Below are positions 1-9,830 of a DNA stretch of 64,000 bases, piece after piece. This DNA is from a bacterium CG_4_9_14_3_um_filter_65_15 (GTDB taxonomy: Bacteria; Krumholzibacteriota; Krumholzibacteriia; LZORAL124-64-63): NCBI GenBank assembly GCA_002790835.1, contig PFVX01000079.1:174666-238665 (forward strand), read 5' to 3'. Numbering within the stretch: the stretch's first letter is position 1; every line of letters begins with the position of its first letter. The notes under the pieces were generated by a model, which saw only the letters and a list, made by a program, of their open reading frames with translations, ran no database searches and was not told the origin of the DNA. The position numbers and the translations under genes are program-made.

Positions 1-1320
<1,320 letters not shown>

Positions 1321-1347
1321 TCGACGGTCGGCGTTGAGGGTTTTTCC

Positions 1348-1379
1348 AGAGCCCGCCTTCCTTTGGGGAGGCGGGCTCT
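1348..1379 (+). terminator. Rho-independent-type hairpin after hppA
   Basis: A perfect 11-bp stem (AGAGCCCGCCT at 1348-1358 with AGGCGGGCTCT at 1369-1379) encloses a 10-base loop and is followed by TTCCGTT. It lies 28 bases after the pyrophosphatase stop. Confidence 0.8.
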
Positions 1380-1525
1380 TCCGTTCAGCACGTTGCCGGG
1401 AAAATATCCGTGGAAATGTCAGCCGTTTGCCGGGGACACGAATGGGCTTAATATGTTTCGACTGCGGAAATCCCGGTGGTGCAACCGTGGATAGTCATTG
1501 TTTGGCCAAACCGAGGAGTCCCGTC

Positions 1526-1882
1526 ATGTCCTGCACCGTATCCTGGAACCTCCAACTCACCGTCCGCGACGGCCGCCTCGACTCCCTCAAATCCCTGATG
1601 CAGGAGATGGTGGAATCGACCAAGGCCGAGCCGGGCACCCTGGCCTACGAATGGTTCCTCAGCGAAGACGGCACCATTTGCCATCTCTACGAACGGTACG
1701 CCGACGCCGAGGCCGCGATGATCCACATCGGGACGTTCGGCGCGAAGTTCATGGGCCGGTTCATGGAGTGTACCGAGCAGACGGCATTGCACGTCTACGG
1801 CGATCCGGGGGACCAGGTGCGGGGGGCGATGAGCGGCTTTGGCGCGGTCTTTCTGCGCTCCTTCGGCGGGTTCGCGCGCTGA
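1526..1882 (+). CDS. Antibiotic biosynthesis monooxygenase (ABM)-fold protein
   Basis: This encodes 118 residues resembling the small dimeric alpha/beta-barrel ABM family (YgiN/quinol monooxygenase-like). The frame extends upstream to 1334. The ATG at 1526 is preferred because GAGGAG lies 7 bases upstream and the domain begins there (SWNLQLTVRDGRLD). Typical elements are the helix MQEMVESTKAEPGTLAYEW, the strand GTICHLYERYADAEAAMIH and a final helix before ALHVYGDPG. The C-terminal 20 residues are a Gly/Phe-rich tail. Family members act on quinones, haem or polyketides, and the substrate here is unknown. It stands alone between the hppA terminator and a lipoprotein gene. Confidence 0.75.
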   Translation: MSCTVSWNLQLTVRDGRLDSLKSLMQEMVESTKAEPGTLAYEWFLSEDGTICHLYERYADAEAAMIHIGTFGAKFMGRFMECTEQTALHVYGDPGDQVRGAMSGFGAVFLRSFGGFAR

Positions 1883-2050
1883 GGCGTTCTCCCGGACCGC
1901 CGCCGGCCTGAAATCGCGTGCGAATTCCCCGCTATTGGTGGTAGAATTCCCTCGCGCCACTACTCCCCTGAGGGCGATCCCGGCCCGCTGGTGGGCGCGT
2001 GCGCCTTGGCCGACGGAATATCGCTGGCCACGATCCCGGGGGTAGGTTTC

Positions 2051-2455
2051 ATGAATCGCCGCTCGATTGGTTTCCTTGCCGCCATGGTGGCTCTTTGCGT
2101 GCTGACCGCATGCCAACCCGAGGATTCCTCCTACCTGGGTGCCTGGAAATATTCGTGGACCAGTTCCGATAGCGAGCTTCGGTTCTACGAACGCGTCGCT
2201 TCCCTGGAGGCCGCGAACGCCGTCGGCTACGAGATCAAGCCGGGCGGGGGACTTGTCGCGGGGCACTCGGAATATGTCGGGGGCGATTTTCCGACCATGG
2301 TTTACTCGCAGGGATACTGGGACGAGGTCGAGAACGGCGACCTGATCCTCCACTACACATATCGGGAAAAAGTGCGGGAGATCAGGATGGACCTCAGCCA
2401 CGTCGGCCAGGACATGCTGGAATGCCGGGAGGCCGTGGTCGTCTGGGATGAATGA
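2051..2455 (+). CDS. Small lipoprotein of unknown function
   Basis: This encodes 134 residues. The ATG at 2051 opens a typical lipoprotein signal (MNRRSIGFLAAMVALCVLTAC) with lipobox LTAC, so the mature protein should start at Cys21 and be lipid-anchored. The frame is open from 1991, but the upstream part does not fit a signal peptide. The mature part is rich in Tyr, Trp and acidic residues and looks like a small beta-sheet domain. I do not recognise a family. It lacks the C-terminal tag seen in the neighbouring secreted protein. Confidence 0.7.
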   Translation: MNRRSIGFLAAMVALCVLTACQPEDSSYLGAWKYSWTSSDSELRFYERVASLEAANAVGYEIKPGGGLVAGHSEYVGGDFPTMVYSQGYWDEVENGDLILHYTYREKVREIRMDLSHVGQDMLECREAVVVWDE

Positions 2456-2558
2456 CCACTCGCCTCCGCCGCCGGGAAAACCGCTGGTGAAATCGGGAAC
2501 CCGGCGGATCATTTTCATGGTATCATGGGTTGGGCGATATCATGACAAGGGGGTCGAT

Positions 2559-3239
2559 ATGAAATGGATCGGAATCAGCATCCTGTTCGTCGCCGTCCTT
2601 CCCGCTGCGGCACTTGCCGGAGGAGCCCTCAGCGCCTCTTGCCAGGGAGACTCGGTGCACATCGGAATCGCGGTCATCGGTTATTTCGACACGCCGCAAT
2701 TCGCCAACGTGGAGGCCCGTGTCCTTGGCTCCTGCGAGCCGGCCGTGCGGCTGAACCCCGAGCCGTTTCCCTGGAGTGAAACCGAATACGAGCCCGTTTT
2801 CTACGATTTCACGGTTCCGGATTTCGGTCCCGGGCGTTACGTCGAGTACATGCTTTATCGCGAAGATCTGGAAGGGAATCGGTACATGGTGGTTCCCATG
2901 GGAGACCCGGTGCCCTACGACATGGAGGCCTGCTCCGACGACGCGGTTTTCATCCGCGGGAAACTCTGGAACTACTCGGGTTACTTGACCCTGGAAGTCT
3001 GTGAGAACCATTGCTGGACCGCCATCGATTTGATGTTCGGCCACGCCGCTCCGGGGTGGGATGGGTACGTCAATACCGGCCAGGTCGTGGACCTCTACGG
3101 TGAGGCCTATGTGGACGGCATGCCCGGGGGCACGGCTTTGGACGTTTTCCGAGTCGATCCCGTCACAGACCCCGAGGGATGCAATGCCGTCCCGGAAGCT
3201 CAAACCAGTTGGGGAAGGCTGAAGGCCCAATACCGGTAA
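2559..3239 (+). CDS. Secreted protein with C-terminal TSWGRLKAQYR tag
   Basis: This encodes 226 residues of unknown function. The ATG at 2559 follows an AAGGGGG ribosome-binding site and starts a Sec signal peptide (MKWIGISILFVAVLPAAALA). Upstream in-frame codons (from 2448) would bury the signal, so they are rejected. The mature region contains several Cys residues (for example SASCQGDS, GSCEPAV, EACSDD, EVCENHC) suited to disulfides outside the cytoplasm and is rich in beta-strand-like sequence. The last residues, TSWGRLKAQYR before the stop, match the ends of the secreted proteins at 15909 and 17590, although the rest is not clearly related. This may be a sorting or anchoring tag (inference). 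Confidence 0.75.
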   Translation: MKWIGISILFVAVLPAAALAGGALSASCQGDSVHIGIAVIGYFDTPQFANVEARVLGSCEPAVRLNPEPFPWSETEYEPVFYDFTVPDFGPGRYVEYMLYREDLEGNRYMVVPMGDPVPYDMEACSDDAVFIRGKLWNYSGYLTLEVCENHCWTAIDLMFGHAAPGWDGYVNTGQVVDLYGEAYVDGMPGGTALDVFRVDPVTDPEGCNAVPEAQTSWGRLKAQYR

Positions 3240-3326
3240 TCGCGGGCCCGATCTCCCTTGCAATTCCCGGCTGACCGTTCGACTTTTCCTGGAGGAACAC
3301 CCGTGACCCTCCCAGGAGAAGAGGCC

Positions 3327-4637
3327 ATGTCCCAACCTACCCTTTCCGCTCATTTCGCGTCACGCAAACCGTCGGTCATCCGCGCGGCCCAGTTCGAGTT
3401 CAAGGGCCGCAACGACGGCACCGAGGCCGTCAACGTGGCGATCGGCAACGTCAGCCTGCCCATGCACCCGGCCATGCGGGAGCGCTTGCGGGTGGTGGGC
3501 ACGCCGGACGGCCCCTTGGCCGACGGGGTGGTCAAGTACAGCTTCACCGCGGGATTGACCGAGACGAACGAGGCCTTTTTGCACATCATCTCGGCCAGCG
3601 GTTTTCCCACCGCGGGCCTGCTGAGCCAGGTCACCGACGGGGGCAGCCAGGCCATGGAGCTGGTGATCCTGGGTTGCTGTGGGCCGGCCGGAGCGGGCGA
3701 ACGCCCCCTGCTGCTCATCGACGCGGCCTACACCAACTACAAGGCCTTCACCCAGCGCCTGGGACGGCGCACGGTGTCGATCACCCGCACCCTCGATGAA
3801 GAGGGCAACTTCTCGCTGCCGGAGCTGGGGGAGATCGAGGCCGTCATCCGCGAGCACAAGCCCGGCGCCATGCTGGTCATTCCCTATGACAACCCTACCG
3901 GCCAGCTCTACGACCAGGCCACCCTGGTCGCCCTGGGGAAGCTGTGCGTGGAGTACGGCCTGTGGATGATCAGCGACGAGGCCTACCGCGAGCTCTACTA
4001 CCGCGGCAACGAACCCGTGAGCGTGTGGGGCCTGACCGAGGACGAGGTGCCGGGCATCACCGGACGCCGCATCGGGATCGAGACCGCCAGCAAGGTGTGG
4101 AACGCCTGCGGCCTGCGCATCGGCGCCCTGGTCACCGACAACGAGGAATTCCACCGCCGGGCCGTGGCCGAGAACACCGCCGGCCTGTGCAGCAACATGA
4201 TCGGCCAGCAGGTCTTCGCCGCCCTGGGCGAGGTGCCCGTGGGCGAACTGCGGCAGTGGTTCGCCGCCCAGCGCGAGTACTACGGCGGCATGCTCACGTC
4301 CCTGACCACCCGCACGCGGGAGCTGATTCCCGGCGTCATCGTCTCCAGTCCGGACGCGAGCATCTACTCGGTGATCGACGTGCGCAACCTGGTGGACGAG
4401 AAATTCGAGGCCCTCGACTTCGTCATGTTCTGCGCCCGCGAAGGCTGCGTTCAGCGCGACGGCCGCTCCCTGACCCTGCTGACCGCCCCCATGGCGGGAT
4501 TCTACAGCGTGCCCGCAGGGACGCCCAACCCGGGCCGGACCCAGATGCGGATCGCTTACGTGGAAACGCCTGACACCATGGCCCTGGTGCCCGAGTTGCT
4601 GGCGGAGTTGCTGGAACAGTATCTCGACCGATCCTGA
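3327..4637 (+). CDS. PLP-dependent class I/II aminotransferase
   Basis: This encodes a 436-residue fold-type I aminotransferase. Visible landmarks are the cofactor Asn motif YDNPTGQ, the Asp/Tyr pair in ISDEAYRELYY that holds the PLP ring, the Schiff-base lysine in ETASKVWNACGLRIGAL and the carboxylate-binding Arg near the C-terminus (GRTQMRIAYVE). The start at 3327 has AGGAGAAGAGG just upstream; an upstream GTG at 3302 is less likely. The substrate cannot be named from sequence. The gene is monocistronic and faces the transaldolase gene across a hairpin at 4645. Confidence 0.9.
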   Translation: MSQPTLSAHFASRKPSVIRAAQFEFKGRNDGTEAVNVAIGNVSLPMHPAMRERLRVVGTPDGPLADGVVKYSFTAGLTETNEAFLHIISASGFPTAGLLSQVTDGGSQAMELVILGCCGPAGAGERPLLLIDAAYTNYKAFTQRLGRRTVSITRTLDEEGNFSLPELGEIEAVIREHKPGAMLVIPYDNPTGQLYDQATLVALGKLCVEYGLWMISDEAYRELYYRGNEPVSVWGLTEDEVPGITGRRIGIETASKVWNACGLRIGALVTDNEEFHRRAVAENTAGLCSNMIGQQVFAALGEVPVGELRQWFAAQREYYGGMLTSLTTRTRELIPGVIVSSPDASIYSVIDVRNLVDEKFEALDFVMFCAREGCVQRDGRSLTLLTAPMAGFYSVPAGTPNPGRTQMRIAYVETPDTMALVPELLAELLEQYLDRS

Positions 4638-4644
4638 AACGGCA

Positions 4645-4670
4645 CAGGGGCCGCGGATGCGCGGCCCCTG
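4645..4670. terminator. GC-rich hairpin between convergent genes
   Basis: A perfect 10-bp stem (CAGGGGCCGC at 4645-4654 with GCGGCCCCTG at 4661-4670) encloses a 6-base loop, 7 bases after the aminotransferase stop. There is no good T-run on either side, so terminator function is plausible but not certain. It could serve both converging transcripts. Confidence 0.5.
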
Positions 4671-4718
4671 CTGCCGTCTGCTCCTTCGGCGCCTGCTCGA
4701 GATTTTCCCAACGCCAAA

Positions 4719-5417
4719 TTATTTCTTCGTGGCCGCCCGCTGGAAATCCGCGACCGACCGCGTGGTCAGGTCGTCCGTGAGCAGGTCTGCCAGGATTTTC
4801 GGCGCCGCGGTGAAGGTGTCCAACCCCGCGGCGGCCAGTTCGCCGACCTGGGACGCGGAGCGGAGGCTGGCGGTCAGCAGGCGGGTGGGCGAAGCGGTAG
4901 CGGCCAGGAAGGCCTGCATGGCGCGCACCTCGGCCATGCCGTCACGGCCGGCATCCTGCATGCGGCCCAGGTAGGGGGCAGCGTAGTCTACGCCCAGGGC
5001 GGCCGCCGCCATGACCTGGCCCAGGGTGAACACGGCGGTCAGGGTGACGGGGCAACCCTCGGCCTGCAGCTGGTGGGCGGCCTTCAGCCCATCTTCGGTG
5101 GCGGGAATCTTGACCAGCACCCGCAGGTCGTCGGTGGCCAGTCCGGCCAGTTGGGCGCCACGCCGGACCAGGGTCGCGGTGTCTTCACCCCAGGTCTGCA
5201 GGTGGATTTCCCCGGCGGCCAGGTTCCCCGCGTCGGCGGCCAGCCCGGCCAGGACCTCCAGGGTGCAGGGCAGGCCCGCCTTTTCCAGCAGCACCGGGTT
5301 GGTGGTCACGCCGTGGATCATGCCCGTGGGCAGCCAGCGTTTCCACGCGGCCACATCGGCGGTATCCAGCAAGAGGCGCAGGGGGCGAGGGGGGACGTCG
5401 GTACGGGGGTTACTCAT
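4719..5417 (-). CDS. Transaldolase / fructose-6-phosphate aldolase-family protein
   Basis: This encodes 232 residues of a class I aldolase in the small transaldolase (FSA/TalC-like) group. It shows the N-terminal LLLDTADVAAWKRW, the GVTTNP loop, the Schiff-base lysine in VLVKIPAT and the LTAVFTLGQ and YLGRMQDAG segments. The start is chosen at 5417, with GAGGA 9 bases upstream; an in-frame ATG at 5423 would add two residues but sits too close to that site. The start overlaps the end of the SRAP gene by 8 bases, so the two are probably co-transcribed and translationally coupled. A second, more canonical paralogue lies at 46932, so the substrate may differ. Confidence 0.88.
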   Translation of the reverse strand: MSNPRTDVPPRPLRLLLDTADVAAWKRWLPTGMIHGVTTNPVLLEKAGLPCTLEVLAGLAADAGNLAAGEIHLQTWGEDTATLVRRGAQLAGLATDDLRVLVKIPATEDGLKAAHQLQAEGCPVTLTAVFTLGQVMAAAALGVDYAAPYLGRMQDAGRDGMAEVRAMQAFLAATASPTRLLTASLRSASQVGELAAAGLDTFTAAPKILADLLTDDLTTRSVADFQRAATKK

Positions 5418-6153
5418 ATTCATGGTCCTCGGGGGAATTGTGGTCCGTCGCCGTGCCGCCGAACAGGTCCAGCTGGCCGCAATGGCCGGGCCGCCAGGGT
5501 TCGAGACAGCGGGGTTCGTCGAATTCCGGCTTGCCCACGCGGGGATCCACCGGGTGGGCCAGCAGGTCGCCCGACTCGTCGGGAACCAGCAGCGATTTGC
5601 AGGCCGCGGTCTCGGCCGGATCGCTGCGCAGCCAACGTGCCCAATGTTCCGGCGCCAGGACAACCGGCATGCGGTGATGGATCGGGCGCATGAACCCGGC
5701 CGCGGCCGTGGTGATGATGGCGCAGGCATCGGTGACCTGCCGGCCGGGATATTCCCACCGGTCCCAGATCCCGGCCAGGGCGAACAACCCGGCGTCACGC
5801 CGCCGCACCAGGTACGGCTGGGACTTGCCGCCCGTTTTCTTCCATTCGTAGAAACCGTCGACGGGAACCAGACAACGACGCCGGGCGAACGATTCGGCGA
5901 AGGTCTCGCGCCGGTCGATGGTCTCGCTGCGGGCGTTGATCAGTCGCGGTCCCGGGACCGGACGTCCGCCGGGAGGCGGCGCCAGACCCCACACCAAACG
6001 GCGCAAAACCCGGTCCTGGTCCCCGGACATGACCACGGCGATGAGGCCCCCCGGCGCAATGTTGAAGCGCGGGGCAAGGTCGGGGACCCCGCCCAGCCCG
6101 AAGGCCGCGGCGATCTCCCGCGGGGATTTCGATAGCACGATGCGGCCGCACAT
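5410..6153 (-). CDS. SRAP-domain DNA-protein crosslink protein (YedK/HMCES-type)
   Basis: This encodes 247 residues, the usual length for bacterial SRAP proteins. Cys2 after the initiator Met (MCGRIV) is the residue that, in this family, attacks an abasic site in single-stranded DNA to form a stable crosslink. The other active-site residues are visible: Asn in LINARSET, Glu in DGFYEWKK and His in PIHHRMPV. The protein probably shields abasic sites during replication. It is transcribed with the downstream transaldolase gene. The functional link is not obvious. Confidence 0.93.
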   Translation of the reverse strand: MCGRIVLSKSPREIAAAFGLGGVPDLAPRFNIAPGGLIAVVMSGDQDRVLRRLVWGLAPPPGGRPVPGPRLINARSETIDRRETFAESFARRRCLVPVDGFYEWKKTGGKSQPYLVRRRDAGLFALAGIWDRWEYPGRQVTDACAIITTAAAGFMRPIHHRMPVVLAPEHWARWLRSDPAETAACKSLLVPDESGDLLAHPVDPRVGKPEFDEPRCLEPWRPGHCGQLDLFGGTATDHNSPEDHEYE

Positions 6154-6275
6154 GCCGGGTGCCTTTCGGGAGAGGACAGGGGACGGGGCGACCGGGCAAA
6201 ACTAGAGGGAAACGGGATCGGGAGCAACCCCGGGGCTCTCGACCGATAATCTTGCCGCGCCGGCTGACCTGCACC

Positions 6276-6304
6276 TTGACCCGGTCATCGGGAGAACGGA
6301 TAAT
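6276..6304 (+). promoter_or_regulatory. Sigma70-like promoter for the phosphate operon
   Basis: TTGACC (6276-6281) and GATAAT (6299-6304) are separated by exactly 17 bases; each hexamer matches the consensus at 5 of 6 positions. The predicted start is about 38 bases before the DUF47 ATG. No clear PHO box was seen. Confidence 0.55.
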
Positions 6305-6348
6305 GGTCAATTCCAATTCGCGGACCGGATCGAAAAGAAAGGGAATCC

Positions 6349-6993
6349 ATGCCGCTGTTCAAGAGGACACGCGAGATCGAAAGCCAGATCGACGAATTTC
6401 TCGACAACGTGGCCGAGGGGGTCCTGTATTTCCAGGAGGGTGTGGCCGCCTTTCTCGAGGGCAGCCACGATGAATTCGCGGTGAAGCTGGAGTCCCTGGA
6501 CAGGTGTGAAACCCAGGCCGACACGTTGAGCCGGGATGTGGAAGCCAGCCTCTACAGCAATTCCCTGATTCCCGAACACCGGGGTGACGTCCTGGGCCTG
6601 CTGGAGAATACCGACAACATCATCGACCGTGCCAAGCTCAGTCTGCACCAGTTCGCCCTGGAGGCGCCGGTCATTCCCGAGCAGTTTCACGCCGGCTTCA
6701 ACCGCCTGGCCGTCGCCAGTTGCCGGGCGGGCGAGGAGGCCGTCATGGCCGCCCGGGCCTTCTTTCGCGATGTCCAGGCCGTGAAGGACCACCTCTACAA
6801 GGTCCACCATTTCGAGGGGGAGGCGGACCAGTACAGCGAACAACTCAAACGCGAGATCTTCCTGGACTCGGCCCTGGACCTGGCCCACCAGACACAACTC
6901 CGGTACTTCGCCCACAACGTGGAGAAGGTCTCGGACGAAGCCGAATCCGTAGCCGACCGCCTGGCCATCTACTCCATCAAGCGAACAATCTGA
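6349..6993 (+). CDS. DUF47 / PhoU-like phosphate transport accessory protein
   Basis: This encodes 214 residues, almost entirely helical, matching the DUF47 (TIGR00153) family, which resembles PhoU. The sequence starts MPLFKRTREIESQIDEFL and has the family pattern of acidic residues facing His (KVHHFEGEADQYSEQLKREIF, NVEKVSDEAESVADRL), thought to bind metal. Proteins of this family are almost always encoded next to a low-affinity phosphate (Pit) transporter and are believed to modulate it. Here the transporter gene begins one base after the stop. Confidence 0.92.
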   Translation: MPLFKRTREIESQIDEFLDNVAEGVLYFQEGVAAFLEGSHDEFAVKLESLDRCETQADTLSRDVEASLYSNSLIPEHRGDVLGLLENTDNIIDRAKLSLHQFALEAPVIPEQFHAGFNRLAVASCRAGEEAVMAARAFFRDVQAVKDHLYKVHHFEGEADQYSEQLKREIFLDSALDLAHQTQLRYFAHNVEKVSDEAESVADRLAIYSIKRTI

Positions 6994-6994
6994 A

Positions 6995-8485
6995 ATGGCC
7001 CTGTTCATCTTCCTCTCCAGCGGGTTGTTCCTGGGCTGGTCCCTGGGGGCCAACGACGCCGCCAACGTCTTCGGCACGGCGGTCGGTTCGCGCATGGTCA
7101 AGTTCCGGACCGCCGCGCTGGTCTGTTCGTTCTTCATCATCCTGGGCGCGGTGATCAGCGGCGCGGGCGCCGCCCACACCTTGGGCAGTCTGGGTGCGGT
7201 CAACGCCCTGCCCGGAGCCTTCACCGTGGCCCTGGCCGCCGCCCTGGCGACCTTCTGGATGACCCGTTTGAACCTGCCGGTCTCCACCTCACAGGCCATC
7301 GTGGGGGCGATCCTGGGCTGGAACATCTACGCCTCGTCGGGTACCGACACCGAATCCCTGACGCGCATCGTACTGACCTGGGTAGCCTGCCCGCTGCTCA
7401 GCGGCGCGGTTGCGGTGGTGCTCTACCTGCTGGTGCGCTCCCTGATCCGCCGCCGGAAGCCCCATCTTCTGGAACTGGACGCATGGACCCGCTTTGGGCT
7501 GATGGGTGTGGGCGCCTTCGGGTCCTACAGTCTCGGCGCCAACAACATCGCCAACGTGATGGGTGTGTTCCTGCCCGAGAACCCCTTTTCCGACCTGCAC
7601 GTCCTGGGCGTGACGATCACCGGCATCCAGTTGCTGTTTTTCATGGGCGGATTGGCCATCGCCACCGGCGTGCTGACCTATTCGCGGCGGGTGATGGACA
7701 CCGTCGGCGGCGGCATCGTCCGCCTTTCCCCGGTGGCCGCGCTCGTGGTCGTCATGGCCCATTCGATCACGCTCTTCCTGTTCGCCTCCCAGGGGCTGGA
7801 ACACTTCCTGGCCTCCCATAATCTGCCGACGTTTCCCCTGGTGCCGGTCAGCAGCAGCCAGGCGGTGATCGGGGCCATCGTCGGTCTGAGCCTGCTGCGC
7901 AGCGGCCGCGGCATCCGCTATCGCGTGCTGGGAGGGATTTCCCTGGGGTGGGTGGCCACGCCGGTCGTGGCGGGAGTGCTGTCGTTCCTGTTGCTGTTCT
8001 TCGTGGACAACGTCTTCAACCAGACCGTGTACCGGGCGACCCTTTACCGGATCGACCCGCAGGTCGTCGGCGAAGTCGAGCGCCGGCATCTGCCTGCGGC
8101 CGACCTGGAGGACCTGGTCGGCCTGGAATTGACCAATCCGGTGCGGATGAAACGGACCCTCGTGACCACCGCCAATCTGGGGCCGGACCAGGCCGGCCAG
8201 GTCATCCAGTTGGCGCGCGTCAGTCCCTTGCGGGTGGATTCGGGTCTCCTGGCCATGGAGGGCGATCGGGAATGGCTGACTTCCAGCCAGTGGCAGGCCG
8301 TTTCCGAACTCGACGGTCGTTCCTACCTGCACGCGTGGGTGTTCCACCGTGATCTGGCAAGCCTGTCGACGGACTGGGCACCCAAGCCGGCCACCAAGGT
8401 GAACCAGTTGTGGAACAAGAATCTGCAGCGTCGCCTGGAATACATCGATCGCTTGTTTACGATCTCCCCCCAGGAAGAAGACTGA
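6995..8485 (+). CDS. pit: Inorganic phosphate transporter, Pit/PHO4 family
   Basis: This encodes a 496-residue inner-membrane symporter importing phosphate (usually as metal phosphate with H+, or with Na+). Both halves of the inverted-repeat PHO4 signature are visible: GANDAANVFGTAVGSR in the N-terminal half and GANNIANVMGVF in the second. The paired loops PVSTSQAIVGAILG and PVSSSQAVIGAIVG are also present. There are about ten hydrophobic segments. The last ~140 residues after VDNVFNQTVYRATLYR are soluble and are an extension beyond the core. The gene forms a two-gene unit with the DUF47 gene and is followed one base later by dinB. Confidence 0.94.
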   Translation: MALFIFLSSGLFLGWSLGANDAANVFGTAVGSRMVKFRTAALVCSFFIILGAVISGAGAAHTLGSLGAVNALPGAFTVALAAALATFWMTRLNLPVSTSQAIVGAILGWNIYASSGTDTESLTRIVLTWVACPLLSGAVAVVLYLLVRSLIRRRKPHLLELDAWTRFGLMGVGAFGSYSLGANNIANVMGVFLPENPFSDLHVLGVTITGIQLLFFMGGLAIATGVLTYSRRVMDTVGGGIVRLSPVAALVVVMAHSITLFLFASQGLEHFLASHNLPTFPLVPVSSSQAVIGAIVGLSLLRSGRGIRYRVLGGISLGWVATPVVAGVLSFLLLFFVDNVFNQTVYRATLYRIDPQVVGEVERRHLPAADLEDLVGLELTNPVRMKRTLVTTANLGPDQAGQVIQLARVSPLRVDSGLLAMEGDREWLTSSQWQAVSELDGRSYLHAWVFHRDLASLSTDWAPKPATKVNQLWNKNLQRRLEYIDRLFTISPQEED

Positions 8486-8486
8486 C

Positions 8487-9722
8487 GTGACCGGCCGGGG
8501 TGATTCGGGATCGTTGCCGGTATTGCCCCAGGAAAACGGCTGGCCCCGCTCCATCATCCACGTGGACATGGACGCATTTTTCGCCTCGGTCGAGGTGCTG
8601 GACAATCCCGAACTGGCGGGCCTGCCCGTGGTCGTGGGGGGCACGCCCGAAGGGCGCGGGGTGGTGGCGGCGGCCAGTTACGAGGTGCGACGCTTCGGGG
8701 TGCACAGCGCCATGAGCGCGGCCCGGGCGCGCCGGCTCTGTCCCCGGGCCGTGTTCCTGCCGCCCCGGCCCGAACGCTACGCCGAGGTGTCCCGCGCGGT
8801 GTTCGGGGTCTTCGCGGACTACACTCCCCTGGTCGAACCCCTTTCCATCGACGAGGCCTTTCTGGACGTGTCCGGATGTCGCCGCCTGCACGGCAGCGCG
8901 GTTTCCATCGGGCATGTCATCAAGAATCGGATCGCCGCCGAGGTCGGTCTGACCGCTTCGGTGGGGATCGCGGCCAACAAGTTCCTGGCCAAGCTGGCCA
9001 GCGACCTGGAGAAACCCGACGGGTTCGTGGTCATCGCCCCGGACGAGGCTCCGGCCCTGCTGCGCGGGTTGCCCATCGAGCGCATGTGGGGTGTGGGGAA
9101 GGCGGCGGCGCGGCAGTTGCACCTGCACGGGGTGCGCACGATCGGCGACATGCTGGTCATCCCCGAAACGGTGCTGTCGGCCAAGTTCGGCGTTCAGGCC
9201 GCCCGCTGGCTCGCCCTGGGCCGAGGGGAGGACGACCGGCCGGTCGTGCCGGCGCGGGAGGCCAAATCCATCGGCAACGAAACCACCTTCGCCGAGGATA
9301 TCACCGACGGCGAACACCTGCGCGGCATCTGCGACCTGCTATGCGACAAGGTCGCCCACCGGTTGCGGATGCAGGGGGTGGTGGCCGGAACCATCACCCT
9401 GAAGGCCCGTTACGCCGATTTCACCACCCACACGCGGGCGGCCACGCCGGGTCATCCCACCGACTCGTCGGTCGAAATCCGCGGCATCGTCCATGATCTG
9501 CTGGAGAACCGGTTGGGCCGTCGCGGCCGCGCCTTGCGGTTGCTGGGGGTCACGGCTTCTCAACTGAGCGGGCCCCGTCCCCGTCAGCCGGGCCTATTCG
9601 ACGGCCAAGGGCAGGACGACCGCCACCGCCGTCTGGACGGCGTCCTGGATCGGGTCCAGGAACGATTTGGACCCCTGTTGCGGCGCGGTCCGGGAAAAAA
9701 GGCCGATAAGTCCCGCGAGTGA
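8487..9722 (+). CDS. dinB: DNA polymerase IV (Y-family translesion polymerase)
   Basis: This encodes 411 residues. The catalytic carboxylates are visible in HVDMDAFFASVE and in SIDEAFLDVSG, with the steric residues around VVAAASYEVRRFGVHSAM. The thumb helix-hairpin-helix is at LLRGLPIERMWGVGKAAARQL, and the little-finger domain follows (IGNETTFAEDI). The start is a GTG at 8487 with AGGAAGAAG upstream, one base after the pit stop. Expression is therefore likely coupled to the phosphate genes. No SOS box was recognised upstream. The C-terminal tail (LSGPRPRQPGLFDG) resembles a beta-clamp-binding motif (QPGLF). Confidence 0.95.
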   Translation: MTGRGDSGSLPVLPQENGWPRSIIHVDMDAFFASVEVLDNPELAGLPVVVGGTPEGRGVVAAASYEVRRFGVHSAMSAARARRLCPRAVFLPPRPERYAEVSRAVFGVFADYTPLVEPLSIDEAFLDVSGCRRLHGSAVSIGHVIKNRIAAEVGLTASVGIAANKFLAKLASDLEKPDGFVVIAPDEAPALLRGLPIERMWGVGKAAARQLHLHGVRTIGDMLVIPETVLSAKFGVQAARWLALGRGEDDRPVVPAREAKSIGNETTFAEDITDGEHLRGICDLLCDKVAHRLRMQGVVAGTITLKARYADFTTHTRAATPGHPTDSSVEIRGIVHDLLENRLGRRGRALRLLGVTASQLSGPRPRQPGLFDGQGQDDRHRRLDGVLDRVQERFGPLLRRGPGKKADKSRE

Positions 9723-9777
9723 ATAAGGCTAAACCGTACTCCACCGAAGACGATAATCATCCAGAGACAACGGCATT

Positions 9778-9799
9778 GGGCCGGCCTACCGACCGGCCC
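9778..9799 (+). terminator. Possible hairpin after dinB
   Basis: GGGCCGG (9778-9784) pairs with CCGGCCC (9793-9799) over an 8-base loop, followed by CTTGATCCT. The T-run is poor, so the call is weak. Confidence 0.35.
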
Positions 9800-9830
9800 C
9801 TTGATCCTGGTTTGACGGGGAGCCGACTGA

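Noticed and set aside
2469..2507. Hairpin CCGCCGGG...CCCGGCGG between the lipoprotein and the tagged secreted-protein gene
   Set aside because: The 23-base loop and the lack of a proper T-run make it too weak to call a terminator.
6241..6310. A PHO box for PhoB control of the phosphate operon
   Set aside because: GACC/GTCA-like bits occur, but no two 7-base direct repeats with 4-base spacing matching the PHO box were found.
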